Of a DNA stretch of 64,000 bases, positions 34,390-48,450 are shown piece by piece. This DNA comes from Sinohyriopsis cumingii (taxonomy: Eukaryota > Mollusca > Bivalvia > Unionida > Unionidae): contig CM068838.1 in assembly GCA_028554795.2 (NCBI GenBank), positions 127,128,428-127,192,427 on the forward strand. Reading direction: 5' to 3'. The first letter of the stretch is position 1, and every line of letters starts with the position of its first letter. Below the pieces are notes generated by a model. That model had not been told where the DNA came from, searched no databases, and worked only from the letters and a program-made list of their open reading frames with translations. A program made the translations under genes and the position numbers.

Positions 34390-34975
34390 GTTGATATTAC
34401 AAATTTACTACATTTTGGACTGTAGAAATATGAATAAGACTAGAACATTAATATTAAAGCGTTTACTACTTGTTGTGTCCTAGAAGTCTGATTAAGACTG
34501 AATAATTAATATTCTAATGTCGAGTAATAGCTGTGTCCTAGAGGTCTAAGACTGGAACATTTATGTTACAGTGTTTACTACTTGGTGTGCCCTATAAGTT
34601 TGATTAAGACTGGAGCATTAATATTACAGTGTAAAACACTTGTTTTTGCCCTAGAGTTCTGATTACGACTGGAACATTAATATTACAGTGTTTACTGCTT
34701 GTTGGGTTTTGAAGTCTGATTAAGACTGGAGGATTAATATTACAGTGTTTAATACCTGTTTGGGCCTATAAGTCTTTTTAAGGCTGGAGCATTAATATTA
34801 GTGTTTAGTATTTGTTGGGTTATGAAGTCTGATTAAAAGCGGAACATTAATATTACAACGTATGATACTTGTTTACCCTAGAGGTCTGATTAAGACTGGG
34901 ACATTAATATTACGGTGTTTACTACTTGCTGGAATCTAGACGTTTTATTAAGACCGGAGCATACAGTTCCTATTA
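34390..34975 (+). repeat. Minisatellite, about 58-bp unit, 9-10 copies
   Basis: Each unit contains TCTGATTAAGACTGGA-CATT, AATATTACAGTGTTTA and CTTGTTG. Copies differ moderately. Confidence 0.9.
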
Positions 34976-35539
34976 ACTAATAATCTACATCTTCGCATCG
35001 TTACGTATAGGGGTTAAACATAAGCAGCAAGATCATGTAAACAAACATTCCATTTTCCAATATATCGATTTATTTAAACAAAATCTTAAATCAAACAAAG
35101 TGAAAGAATTAAAAATAACTCACAGTGTAAGAATTTCTAGAAAATCCTAAACTGTGCTATCAATTTCCCACTGATCCTGAAACTTTCCAAAGGTATTCCG
35201 AATGAAGGTAACTAGGTGTTTTTATGTTACCGTTCTATATCCAAATATTTTTACTTCAATGTAATCACGTAGAAAATCACTGAAGTCTTTGAAAGTTTCA
35301 TATAATCCGATAGGACTTATAATGAGATAACTTTGTGACGTGCCCACCTCTATTCACGCCTTATCATCTCACTCTCTGCATCACTGTAAGTCTTAGTTGC
35401 AGTTCATGATCAATGCATGAATTTGGTGACTAGTACTGAATATTACAATTATTACGTCGGGACTTTGCATTATACCATGCAGCATCTTGTCGCTGATTAG
35501 TTGTATAAGTAGCTCGTGGTTGACATAATTAGTTTACAG
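34976..35539. other. No gene recognised (spacer of the inverted repeat)
   Basis: AT-rich unique-looking sequence. No supported open frame. Confidence 0.45.
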
Positions 35540-37849
<2,310 letters not shown>

Positions 37850-38660
37850 CTGTTTGTCTTTCATGAATATACATTTTGTGTCCCAAAATCCGTGTGGCCA
37901 ATTCACAGCCAGATCCTACCCAATCCATACTTCCACTAAAGTAAATAACAATCAATGGAATGTTCTGACCTTAGTCTAAAAGTTCATATAATACCGCTTC
38001 AAATATATTGTCATCGGATTGTTTTGTTGAGCGATATTTCGTAAAAGATAGTCTTTCCAAAACAACCAAAGCAATGTAATTTCTTGCAGGGGCAGTTGCA
38101 AATACTTTCTTTTTCGCTTTTAATTAATACACATTTTGAAACATTTTCTCCTTCTGAAGATAATGATTTGCACTTAGTGCAACCACACTGGTTTGTGGTA
38201 AGGCAGCTCGCAATATTAATTTTTGTTTAGGTCGAACATTGGTTCCTCAGTCGATAATGCATTGTGCTTCATCCACCAGTATAAAACCCGTTTTTAGTTT
38301 CATAACATCCTATATTATATCTGAACAAATGTAGTTTTTCCTCAAAATGTTTTCTGGGTGTGAAGTTGCAATTGAACTCAAGTTCTTTGAAAGGGACAAA
38401 TTACGTGTCACACATTTGCTGTTACCGAAAACCGGCACTGGATCCAAGTTTTGTAATTTGCTGCTCTATCATTTCATTTAATGGCTCTATAATCACCACA
38501 AATGCAGCTTGTTGTAACACATGTTCTCAGAAAATTGGAATTATTTCATAAATTAAACTTTAACCATATCCAGCTGAAAGCATACGTATCACATCATCTC
38601 TGTATACATATCATGGTATATCTTAAGACAGTTCTTGAGGTTTTTGTCCATTGTCTGAAA
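37850..38660 (-). pseudogene. RecQ-like DNA helicase relic
   Basis: RecQ helicases unwind DNA 3'-5' using two RecA folds. Minus-strand pieces appear in the right order: SAGYG-stop-SLIYEIIPIF near 38,553-38,580 (motif I TGYGKSLIYQ, with the Lys codon now TAA), VVIIEPLNEMIEQQITKLG (motif Ia), ILVDEAQCIID then VRPKQKLILRAALP (motif II DEAHC and the FRPxY segment) near 38,210-38,285, and VVALSANH (motif III ALTAT). Then comes the start of the second fold, NIFEAVLYELLD and GQNIPLIVIYF near 37,960-38,080. Several stops. A host-derived or transposon-borne copy cannot be told apart. Confidence 0.7.
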
Positions 38661-39476
38661 AAATATGTATATAAAAAGGAACTGTTGTAAAGTTATCACA
38701 AGTTTACAACACTAATATTATAATATGGATCATGGAAATAACAATTATAATGATATCACAAATATATGGATTAAAAAAATGCAAAATGAAAAGTTTTATT
38801 GAAAAATTTATACAAAAAGTGGTATATCAAAGATACAGCGTACGTACTATATATGTATTTTATTATATCACATACAAAACACATATTCGCCCTTTGAAAG
38901 AGGTAAGACTGAGTACACGGAACAGTGTATTGACCGAGTGAATCTGAGTGTATCAGCGACATAATGTAGTTCTGTACCTTTTTGGCTATTCACAATCGCT
39001 TTTGCAAATTGATAAGTTGATTGTTTTCTCTATAGACACATATCAATTTAACATGAATTAGTGTTTTAATGAAAAAGGTGGAGCATTAAAAACACATTTT
39101 TTGCTTCTTGAATACTGAACGCTCAGCAAACACGGACCGGCAGTGGTATCTCTATCACGTAGGAACAGTGTTCAAATTTGAACAACCTAATTTTGATTGG
39201 ATGCAGTGGCTTGCTGCGCATCCAATGAAATTCACAGATCTGAAGCATATAAATATCTGCTCGATAGGCCAAGACGTAGATAGATTTAACATAACAGAAC
39301 CTTGGCCTGCAAAGATGGTAAAGACCAAATAAAGGTTTGAAGATGACAACGCTTCGAATGAATATTTAACTGAAGACACAGGGAGTCTTAGCGTAGATAA
39401 TTGATTGCTTGCTATAATAAAAAAACTCGAGATATTTGTTCACAATGTTACAGAGCTTACTGCACACATTTTAATT
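38661..39476. other. No firm gene; one protein-like open frame
   Basis: The plus-strand frame 39,160-39,332 reads NFDWMQWLAAHPMKFTDLKH and on to a TAA. It looks protein-like, but I recognise no family. The rest is AT-rich. Confidence 0.3.
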
Positions 39477-39532
39477 TGTCGCTATGTATAGCCTATCGTG
39501 CTGCAAAATGGTGTTAAACCCAAATCAACCAA
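39477..39532 (+). mobile_element. V-SINE-like tail fragment
   Basis: TATAGCCTATCGTGCTGCAAAATGGTGTTAAACCC matches the 3' tail of the SINE at 4,663-4,919 (given here in two parts because of length: TATAGCCTATCGTG and AAAATGGTGTTAAACCC). Confidence 0.7.
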
Positions 39533-39589
39533 CTCTCAGCGCTTTAAGTAGGATTACTACTTCTATCTGGCGTATATATGTATGTAGTT

Positions 39590-40210
39590 TGTATGCATTT
39601 TATGAGGACCATATTGGAGATAACCTTTAATGCTCCGAATGTTTATCCTCTCGACATAAAGATATTCTTCTTCTTCTTCTTCTTCTTATTATTATTATTA
39701 TTACAAACTATATAACTATATGCAGACTTAGGTGAATTATTTTTGCATTTAATTCACAGCCAAATTGTTTTTGTTTTGTTCCTTTTTATTAACATACATT
39801 CACATCAGGAATCGCGAAACTTGGTCAGGGAATTCATCTTGATGAATTCAATACTTCAACCTCATTACAAATGTGGGCCATTGTGGCCGATATTTCATGC
39901 TTCACCGACTTGAGTAAAGTTTTGCGTTTTCATTGTTCATGCTTGAATCATTAAACTAGATGACTGTATACATCTATGTTAGTATCACATTTGTATAAAA
40001 AAAAGATCCATGTGCCCTACATTTCAAATATTAAAGGCTTAGATTAGGTCTGTGTGTTTAGCTCATGACCTAACAGGGTTTCTGCGTGCTGTGTGCATAA
40101 TAGCCTAGATACAATCATAACATTTGGTGACGGGATACTTCTTGATGAACAATACTCTCTCATATCAAGTAGTAGGTCATTATGACCCTTATTTTACGCT
40201 TCATTGACTT
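39590..40210 (-). repeat. Dispersed repeat R1, copy 2 (inverted)
   Basis: Reverse complement of 6,985-8,240 without the 481-bp insert. It has (TTC)n(TTA)n triplets at 39,665-39,705 where copy 1 has ACT/AAT triplets. Confidence 0.75.
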
Positions 40211-41137
40211 GAGATAAAAAGGGTAGGTATTGTATGGCTTCTTTTTGGCCCAAACATTCACCAATTTTCAAACGAGTTGTTGACCTGAAAATACCATGGC
40301 AACTAAATATATCAACATTTGAAAAACCAAACATTGCAATTGACCTTAAAAACCGATTTGCTATGACGTTAGAGGCTTGTAACGTCACAGTTTGCTATAA
40401 AATAACCATTCTGTACTAAAATTTGAGGTAATTTTAAAACATTATGGTGGTCCAAAGGCGTGAAAAACCAAGTTCATATTTGTAGAGGATATAAATGTAT
40501 GCCTGAATAACCTTTAGCTAAAATATCATTTTGTGTCTTGCATGTGGACCATGTGGGAAATGATAAAATCTAAGTGCGTCAGTGATTAATTAGTACATTG
40601 CAACTCTACAACGGTTAAATATTTACTACATGTAAACTGACCTTTTTGCCACCAAGAACTCATAAACTAATTCTGACATATGCCATATTGATTATATGTT
40701 CTCTGTATCATGTATACATATGGTATAGTGAAACGTTTAATTTTGTTGGTATGTTCGTCAAACAAGGCGCATACCGCCATATTTCCACATCTTCAAAAGG
40801 CCTCACCAACTATTAGCGCAGTTGAAAACATGTTGGATTTTTTTGACAGAAGACACTTTAAAAAAAACAAAAAAACATCTACACATATGCAAATTTCAAA
40901 CGTATTCTCGTATGCACTCCTCTTTAAAGAAAGGACAGATAAGACAAACCGTATTCTTAGCTCATCCATTATATCCCTGGCCAGATGGGCAATACAATTC
41001 AGGTACGAAAATATCACAAAATACTTTTTGTCTTCTTTAAAAAAAACCTAGATGACATTCAAATTTCACCTGTCGTTTGCATTATATTTTTCCGTTTAAG
41101 TGATTGAGTTGTGGAATATTTGGAATAGGGCTTAGAT
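40211..41137. other. No gene recognised before the polymerase relic
   Basis: Open frames at 40,710-41,051 (plus) and 40,793-41,017 (minus) overlap and neither shows a motif. No Polinton terminus was found on this side of block 3. Confidence 0.45.
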
Positions 41138-43290
41138 ATGAAAGTAAGAAAATTTAGAACTACGGCGTACACATACTCGGTGAAGTTTAAAGATTTCAAG
41201 TCTAACTTACCACTGGAGAAAGCAGACGGCTTCATCACTGGGGTGTGGGATTCTTTGTTAACCACTCTGTCAAGCCAAAGAAGACGATTGCTTGAGACTT
41301 TCCACTCATCACGACGGTTTGAAGTCCCCTGTTTGGATCGAGTTTAGCAGCTCAGCAGAATTGACGCCTTCCAAAGTCATGGACAAGATACAACACGTGC
41401 AACAATCCAACGACCAATTTCACCGATGGAAAAGCGACACTGTTCATGACTCATGTCTCTCTCCCCAAGGGGACCGGACAATGCAGAAAAGTGTTATTGG
41501 TGGACGACCTTCGTAGCATCAAGCGTAGCCTCGTCCAGATTAACAACCCTCAAGACCAGATGTGTTTGCCCGAGCCATCGTGGTGGGACGAAAGTATGCC
41601 GACAAGAATGACACGGCAGAACGGAAAAGAGCCTGGCAAACAAATCAAAAATCGAATCGTGCCAAACAGCAAAGAGAATCAGAACTCCTGTTACAGCAAG
41701 CGGGGCTATCCAAAGACACACGTTGTGTCATTCCTGAAATGCAAAAATTACAAGATGTCCTAGCTCCGCGCAACACCTTGAAAGTGCATCCTCAAGAAGT
41801 AAACGGACGATTGTGTTTTCGAGGCAAAGATTTCCAAGACGGAAAATACATTCACGTCTATCATTACGATGAACATTTCGATGCCATTATCAGTATCACC
41901 GTATTCTTGTGATACAGTTATTACTGCGAGAAATGTGACTATGGTTATAACAACCGAGAGCATCACAAGCGTTGTGGATCGAAATGTGAGGGCTGTTTGG
42001 CCTCGAAACCCTGTCTGGACGAAGGACAACCACGAGTGCATTGCCCTACTTGTCAGCGCACTTTTGTCAGTCCTGCCTGTTACCAACAACATCTAAAGAC
42101 GCAAGGTTCACAGCAGAAAAGTGTTGTCAACTGCTGTGATTGTGTCCTACTTGTGGACAAGGCATACGTACCAACAGTGTCAAAGGACTCGTATCTTCAG
42201 GAAAGAAACGATGTCACATTTGTCACCAAATCGTGGACTTGGAACACCAATGCTACATTAAAAAATACCAATCCCAACAGGAAGATGGTGACAACAAGAA
42301 GAAAGGCAATTTCATCTTTTTCGATTTCGAATGCATGCAAGAGATCAGCATTCACATTCCTAATTTCTGCGTGGCTCACCGAGCATGCGAGAAGTGCATC
42401 GAAGAACCGATCTTTAGTCACTGACCTCACTGCAGCAAGATTCCTGGAGGACGTGAAAAAATCTTTCGGGGACCGAACACGTTGGCCGATTTCGCCAAAT
42501 GGATCTTAGACCCCATCGACGAAACGTGGAGCCAAGAGGACATTGAACGTTACGGTGATTGTCATCGCCATGCCACGGTAATGGCTCACAATTTCTCGGG
42601 ATACGATGGACAGTTTCTTTTGAGATACTATACGGAACAAAGCACCGCCCGTCCTAAAGTGACTTTGAACGGAGACAATATCATTTCCATGTAAGTGGGA
42701 CAAGTACAGTTTAAAGCTCTGATGAGCTATTTGGCCATGCCTTTGAGCCGAATGCCTAAAACGTTTGGAATGACAGACATGGCCAAAGGCTACTTTCCAC
42801 ACTTTTTCAATATCGAAGCCAATCAACATGCCGTTCTACCCCACTTACCTGAGGCTCGCGATTACGACCCGGCATCATGCGTACCGAACAAGAAGAAGTT
42901 TTCTACGCTTGGTACCAGGCTCACGCCTCGGACCCTTTCGACTTTCAGGAAGAAATGTTAAAGTATTGTCGTTCCGACGTGGACATTTTACGACGTTGCT
43001 GTGGAAAATTTCGAGAACTGTTCATGGAACACGGAGGGGTCGATCCTTTCAAAGAAGCTTGTACCATTGCCAAAGCCTGTTCCTTAGTGTACCGACAACG
43101 ATTCATGCCCGAAAACATCCTGGCTGTCATCAATCCTCAAACAGTCAACTTTGTCAAACGTCAATAATACTCGGTCAAAGCCCTACGCTATTTATATTAC
43201 TTGTGCGACAAGGAAGACAAATGGATCCAACATGCCCGCAACAGAGAAGGCGAAAAGACCATCGGAACGTATTCGGTGGATGGTTGGGAC
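41138..43290 (+). pseudogene. Protein-primed family B DNA polymerase, exonuclease half
   Basis: The ATG at 41,138 opens FRTTAYTYSVKFKDF, usual for the N-terminus. Then CFARAIVVGRKYADKNDTAE and a stretch near 41,840-41,930 ending in HYDEHFDAIISIT precede a Cys-rich zinc region (41,930-42,160). Exonuclease motifs are present: FIFFDFECMQ (Exo I, 42,315 region), VMAHNFSGYDGQFLLRYY (Exo II, 42,580-42,635) and YCRSDVDILRRC (Exo III, 42,964-43,000). LAMPLSRMPKTFGMTDMAKG lies between them. After YSVDGWDLENPK near 43,285 the sequence becomes integrase, so the palm with DxxSLYP and DTDS is deleted. There are at least five frame changes or stops (TAA at 43,165). Confidence 0.9.
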
Positions 43291-44342
43291 TTAGAAAACC
43301 CCAAGATCGTGCTGCTAAAACTCGACTGAAAAGTCTTCGTTTACCTCAAGTGCGACGATGGTTACAAGAACAAGCTACCTACACTTTACACAAACCCATT
43401 CGGCGAAAGTTTTCCAGAAGTCGCACCTCAGTGGAAGGCATCGATCATGAATGGCAAGCCGATTTAGCCGATGTCTCTCATTTGTCCGCCTACAATCGTG
43501 GTTACCAATATTTGTTATGTGTCATCGATGTCTTTCCTAAATTTGCCTGGGTTGTGCCATTTACTTCCAAATCGAGTAGTGAGTTAGCGCGAGCCCTTCA
43601 GCGGGTGTTGAAACAAAGCGGTCGTCACCCTCTTCGATGGCAAACTGACAAGGGCACCGAATTTCTGAACCAAGCTTTCCAAAAAGAATTAGAGAAACGT
43701 AACATTCATTTTTTCACTACCGAAAATCCCAAAACCATAGCCAGCATTGTGGAACGTTTTCAACGCACTTTGAAAGAACGCATGTGGAAATATTTTACGC
43801 ATCACCACACTCTCAAGTACATCGACATCTTACCGCACCTGGTTCAAGCGTAAAACCAGTCTTACCATCGACGCATTGGACGTACGCCCCAAGATGTTAC
43901 TCCCGACAACGAAGTGCTCGTTTCTGATCACCTGTTTGCTACGTCCCAGACGGTGGCTGTCCCTAAGAAAGGTGAAGTGTTGTCTGTAGGAGATTGGGTT
44001 CGCATTGGCAAAACAAAACGCACTTTCGACAAAGGTTACTTACCCAACTGGACCACCGAATTGTTTCTTGTCACTGGACGAGTGCATGGCCGTCATCCTG
44101 CCGTCTATAAATTGGAAGCGTGAACGGGGAAGTGTTATAAGGAACGTATTACTTACCCAAATTACAACGTGTGACCAATAAAAGAAGACGTCGTGTACGA
44201 CACCGAAAGCATTCTCGAACGAAGAATCAGTAAAGTGGGAAAACGACGTGTTAAAGAAGTCAAAGTACGTTGGAAAGGATATCCACCCAGTTATGATTCT
44301 TGGATCGACGCTTAGCAAGTCATGGACTATAAAAAGAAGTGA
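43281..44342 (+). pseudogene. Retroviral-type integrase with C-terminal chromodomain
   Basis: Polinton integrases insert the element with 6-bp target duplications. One frame holds the whole protein: RRWLQEQATYTLHKPIRRKF, then the catalytic D,D,E core in HEWQADLADVSHLS, RWQTDKGTEF and ASIVERFQRTLKERM (second Asp to Glu about 35 residues). Next are an SH3-like C-terminal domain (GDWVRIGKTKRTFDKGYLPN) and a chromodomain (YDTESILERR, VRWKGYPPSYDSWID). The frame never shifts, but in-frame stops lie at 43,851, 44,121, about 44,172 and about 44,313. The N-terminal zinc-binding part is lost to the deletion that joins it to the polymerase. Confidence 0.9.
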
Positions 44343-44347
44343 CCATC

Positions 44348-44763
44348 ATGCCCTTTCACACATCCTCAGCTACCGCTACCACTTCAGCGACTACTCCTTC
44401 ACCCAGTTCTTCTCTGCAAGATCTACAAAAGCAACCCTTGTGGTGTGGTGTGGAGAACGTGTGTCTAAAAGCATGTCGTCCTTTTCTGCCAACTCTTTCT
44501 AGTGCCTTGTCATCGGTGCGGCTATTGCCAATTTGTGTTTGCAACAAGGAGACAAACAATTGTGGACCATTTTATTGAGCAGTTGCATCGGTTACCTTCT
44601 TTCCAATCCATCGCTGAAATTCTCTTCAAACGGCAACAACGGAAATCTTGCGTCCAGTGTCAGTCACCACCACAACAACAATAACAACAACCCCATTTTG
44701 GGCGGAGACACTCCTCTGACTTCCAGTGACCCCTCGGACAGCCACAGAACTCTGGAATTATGA
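44348..44763 (+). pseudogene. Small protein: Ser/Thr-rich start, membrane helix, Asn-rich tail
   Basis: An ATG at 44,348 begins a Ser/Thr-rich segment. After a frame change, the frame near 44,533-44,763 reads LWTILLSSCIGYLLSNPSLK and then an Asn/His-rich stretch to a TGA at 44,761. Polintons commonly have a small protein with a single LLxSSxxGYLLPxP-like membrane helix at this place. The stop overlaps the next ATG (ATGA at 44,760-44,763), suggesting tight packing. Function unknown. Confidence 0.5.
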
Positions 44764-45670
44764 ACAACAATAACCAATTTTACTTAACCTTACCCGTTGA
44801 CAGTTCCATGGAGGTGTTTCCCCACAACACTTTGTGCTGCTACACGGCCAAATTACCTCAGGTCGTCCAATCAGATCATGATGCCCACTGGGAAGTGGCA
44901 TTGGTGGAAATGATTCACCCGACACAAATCCAAAACATTACTGAAAATCAATGCACTTTCCCCGTCGAAATTCGGAACGTCCAATTGCAAGAAAAAATGA
45001 TGAGTTTTCAGGTCCCACAAAAGCAGCAAGCAATCCATCCTTCAGTATCTACACTGTGAAAATTTCGTCAGGCTATTATTTTAGTGGTCAACATTTGGTG
45101 GACACCATTGCGGACAGGTTCGAGTTAGCTTTTGGCAAAGCCCTGAATAGAGTAAAAACAAGTGTTAAGATTGAGTACCATAACGTGGCTCGTCGCCTAC
45201 TGATAAAATACCAGGGTACCGACACGTTGGGCATTACATTTAAGGGTAGATTGTTTGAAATTTTGGGTGGACATTCAAAAATGGTAACACAGAATTTGAG
45301 CCCAAAGATCAACAGTAATATGGATTTTTACAGGGCATTTGGAAACTCGGTAGAACTGAACCAAAGACTGAATTTGATCTTTGTGTACTCCGATGTGGTG
45401 GAGTACATCGTGGTGTGACACACCTCGGTACCATTACTGCGTGTCATTTCTTTCAAAGTAGATTATGCAACGAACACTGACGAGGAAGGTGGAAACACCT
45501 ATCACGTTCACCTCGAATTTGTACATCCTCATTATTTACCCGTCAGCAAGTCGTATTTAGACATTGTCAACATTGCTATAAAAGGAGATCTGGGACAAAA
45601 TATTGCATTCACCAAAGGTAAAGTCACGGTGAAACTCCATTTTCGAAAACGATTCTCTAACGACTCGTAA
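44760..45670 (+). pseudogene. Penton-like minor capsid protein
   Basis: It starts at ATG 44,760 with NNNQFYLTLPVDSSMEVFPH and HWEVALVEMIHPTQ. These are landmarks of the Polinton/adintovirus penton-type protein (FYxTLPS-x-SS-x-x-xFP-x-NT, WEVGLxEI). A frameshift near 45,040 leads into SGYYFSGQHLVDTIADRFE and continues to NLIFVYSDVVEYI. After a TGA at 45,416 the same frame goes on with SVPLLRVISF and VTVKLHFRKRF to TAA at 45,668. In the family, LLRVV and a final LHFR are typical. The protein would sit at capsid vertices. About 300 residues in total, normal for the family. Confidence 0.72.
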
Positions 45671-45673
45671 GTC

Positions 45674-46119
45674 ATGTATCCAGTGTACCTAGGTGTCGGT
45701 CAACAGCGAGGACACGGTTTAGGAGATATATTGAAATCAACCTTTCGTTCGGTGGCTCCAGTTTTGAAACCGATGGTGACACCAGGATTGCACGCCTTGA
45801 AAGATGCCGCATTGACGCAAGGCAAAGAATTTCTTCAAAATGTCATCATCGACAAACAAAACCCTAAAGAAGCATTCTTGAGAGCAGGCAAAAATGTTTT
45901 GCTTCAAACAGGCAAAGACATTTGGGCTGACGAGAAACTCCTATAAATGCCCTGCACGCTACCGAGTCAGGCATTCATGCTTCTCTGACGACACAGCAAG
46001 GACAAGGCTGAAAGAGACAAATAAGAAGAAAGCACCCCGTCAGAAGCCTTTACACTCATAAAGCTAGAAAGATTAAGAAAAGAAGAACCGTCTTAGTCTT
46101 AGACGTTTTTGATTATTAA
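45674..46119 (+). pseudogene. Minor capsid protein with a basic C-terminus
   Basis: The ATG at 45,674, four bases after the penton stop, starts MYPVYLGVGQQRGHGLGDIL, then KSTFRSVAPVLKPMVTPGLH and a helical GKEFLQNVIIDKQNPKEAFL. This is the GxGxxF-(x)-PxLKxGxxxLxxxAL-x-xG-x-x-x-x-D pattern of Polinton minor capsid proteins. A stop at 45,944 is followed one frame over by QQGQG and a very basic tail (RQIRRKHPVRSLYTHKARKI) ending DVFDY. That tail is usual for the family. One frameshift and one stop. Confidence 0.68.
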
Positions 46120-46138
46120 AAATCATAGAGACAATAAA

Positions 46139-47411
46139 ATGATGCACCGAGGGTCTTGCGCCTGTTTCAAGTCGGAACTGGATCTGTTTACCATGCCACC
46201 CACCATGATAACGATGCAAGAATCCCAATGGGTCGAATTTAATCCCGTTTCCTCTGTCAAGGACTCAGCCCCCATCCAATTTGAAATCAAAGGAATGCCC
46301 GAAGACTACATCGATCTGAATAGCAGTTACATGTACTTGAAAGTGAAAGTTGTAGATGAGGAAAATTCGGACCTAGATGGTGATGAGGTACTAGCTCCCA
46401 TCAACAAGTTCATGCATTCCTTGTTCAGCTCCGTGGATTTGTACTTGAATAACAAACTGATCAGCAGTAGCATGGATACTTACCCTTATCAAGCGTACCT
46501 GGAAAATCTCTTGACGTACGGAACAGAGGCCAAGAACACTCATCTGGATGATTGCGTGGTATGGAACCTGACACACGAGGCAAGCTTAGAAACCTAGATG
46601 ACAACAATATGGGGTTTAAAGGCTGTAAAGATAAAATTGCTGGAAGCCGTAGATTAGAACTGATGGATCGCTTGCATTTAGGCATGTGGTTTCAAGAGAA
46701 GTATTTGCTGAACGGCGTGGATGTCCGTCTGATACTGAATCGTAGCAGTTTCGCTTTCCACTTGGTGGCTAATGCTGCTTCTTCCAATTGCAAAACCATC
46801 ATTCAAGAAGCTAGCCTAAAGTGGGAAACGACATCAGTCACACTTTGAGCAGAACGAACTCCAAGTATCCGATACGATGCGTGGAAGTGAACACTTTCAC
46901 CATTCCCGCTAACCAGCGATCCATGATCGAAGATCATCTGTTCCAAGGACAGTTACCCAAACGTTTATTCCTTGGCATCGTCGAGAATTCAGCCTTCAAC
47001 GGAGCGAACGATGAAAATCACCGCGAGTTTAATCACTTCAACGTGTCCAAAATCGAAGTCAGTGGAGATGGCAAGACCTTTTGTACCAGACCTTTCGAAC
47101 CTAACTTTGACAAGAAGAATTACTTGATATCATACTTGTCCCTGTACGAAGCCACCGGACAGTTAGGAACGAAGACCAGTCACGGCATTACGAACGCCGA
47201 TTATGCAGGAGGCTACGCTTTGTGGGCTTTTGATTTCACTAAAGACCAAGGCAGCGACGAGGGACATTTCCACCCTATAAAATCCGGCCCAATTCGAGTG
47301 GAACTTCAGTTTGCTAAACCTCTACCTGAAACGGTGAACGTCATCCTGTATGCAGAATTCGATAATACCATAGAAATCAACAGTTTGAGAGAAGTCATTC
47401 TAGACTATTAG
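46139..47411 (+). pseudogene. Major capsid protein (double jelly-roll, adintovirus type)
   Basis: It starts at ATG 46,139. SELDLFTMPPTMITMQESQW, FEIKGMPEDYIDLNSSYMYL, then INKFMHSLFSSVDLYLNNKL and MDTYPYQAYLENLLTYG are landmarks of the capsid family also seen as F54H12.2-like proteins in invertebrate genomes. Two frameshifts (about 46,560 and 46,850) separate the middle piece (MDRLHLGMWFQEKYLLNGVD) and the C-terminal piece (KYPIRCVEVNTFTIPANQRS, FLGIVENSAFNGANDEN, VELQFAKPLPETVNVILYAE). The stop is at 47,409. About 420 residues overall, full length for the family. Forms the icosahedral shell. Confidence 0.88.
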
Positions 47412-47416
47412 AAGCT

Positions 47417-47689
47417 ATGGAAGACTGTTATCCCTCTTTACATAGTGGAGAATCCTTGGACTTTGAATGGAAGGAGCCACTGTAAGCTTATCTCCAAGAA
47501 AAACCCGTGTTGCATCAGTGGTATAAAGACCTGTGTGAAATTTCTTGTCCTCCATTAACGTATCTGGAGATCTATCACACTGAAGCTCTCTTGGCTCAGA
47601 GTGAAGAGACAAAACGAAGAAACGGTTACTTGTCAGACAAATTTAAAGGGAAAGTCAGTATTGAGTTGATCACTTATCATCACCTGTGA
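47417..47689 (+). pseudogene. Short unknown protein between capsid and protease
   Basis: An ATG at 47,417, six bases after the capsid stop, opens 90 codons with a single in-frame TAA after codon 18. The remainder (PPLTYLEIYHTEALLAQSEE, then KRRNGYLSDKFKGKVS) ends at TGA 47,687. The open frame and tight spacing imply a real gene that has taken one nonsense change. No motif recognised. Confidence 0.5.
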
Positions 47690-47707
47690 AGAAAAAAAGA
47701 CACATAA

Positions 47708-48265
47708 ATGGATGCGTGGGAACGTTATTACCTTTTGAACGACAGTTCGTACACTGCTTCTTGGAATACTGTCGTGTGTGCTAAAGATGAACTACGTCAT
47801 CGCAAACCTCAAGACCATCAAGGTTATGCTATCAACACAGACGACAGTCATCTCCCAGGAACCCACTGGGTAGCCGTCTACTGTCCTAAAGAAAGATGTG
47901 CGGAATATTTTGTTTCGTATGGATTGCCCCCCTTTGGAAAACGATATCATTGACTTTATGAGAAGAAATGCTCAGACAACTCGATTCAATAATGTGAAAT
48001 TACAAGGCACAGATTCATTAGTGTGTGGACAATATTGTATTTTCTGCGTCAACGCAGTCTGGGATATTCTTTAGAACATTTTGTGACTTACTTTGATCGT
48101 CATTCTTCTAGAAACGATGTGAAAGTAGATAAACGTTTTTGTGACCATTATTGTTATCTTTTATCTTTAGTTAGGAAACGTGTGTACATCAATGACCCAA
48201 TGACTTCCAACAGTGGAAGTCTCACTTCAGTTTACAACGTTGTTAACCTTGTCCAAAATAGGTAG
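47708..48265 (+). pseudogene. Adenain-like capsid maturation protease
   Basis: The ATG at 47,708 starts MDAWERYYLLNDSSYTASWN. LPGTHWVAVY carries the catalytic His. The Asp position reads YFVSYGLPP where FDSYG is expected, so the Asp is replaced by Val. A run of six C near 47,931 shifts the frame. SLVCGQYC near 48,012 carries the nucleophile Cys. Compared with the copy at 63,719-64,000, 4 bases are missing just after the CGQYC codons, giving a second shift before YSLEHFVTYFDRHSSRNDVK. Ends at TAG 48,263. Clearly inactive here. Confidence 0.86.
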
Positions 48266-48341
48266 TTAATTGAAAAAATGTTTATTGTTGAATTGAATTG
48301 TTAATTTAAAATTTTTTTAATTGTTAGCTGTTAGTTATTTG

Positions 48342-48347
48342 AATAAA
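48342..48347 (+). terminator. AATAAA polyadenylation signal after the core gene cluster
   Basis: AATAAA 77 bases past the protease stop, in a T-rich stretch. The same arrangement follows the inverted protease (63,608-63,613). No histone-type stem-loop is here, in contrast to genes A, B and C. Confidence 0.6.
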
Positions 48348-48450
48348 AAAATTTCTGTTTTGTTTGCCATTTGTATCATGAACCATGCTCTTTGACTTAT
48401 CTCTATCCCTCAAATCAAACTATTTGAGCGTTCCGACTCGAAACCGTGTA

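Noticed and set aside
40710-41051. Overlapping plus and minus open frames just left of the polymerase
   Set aside because: Looked at as a possible missing block 3 gene or terminus, but neither frame has Polinton landmarks and no AGTAGT-type end is present.
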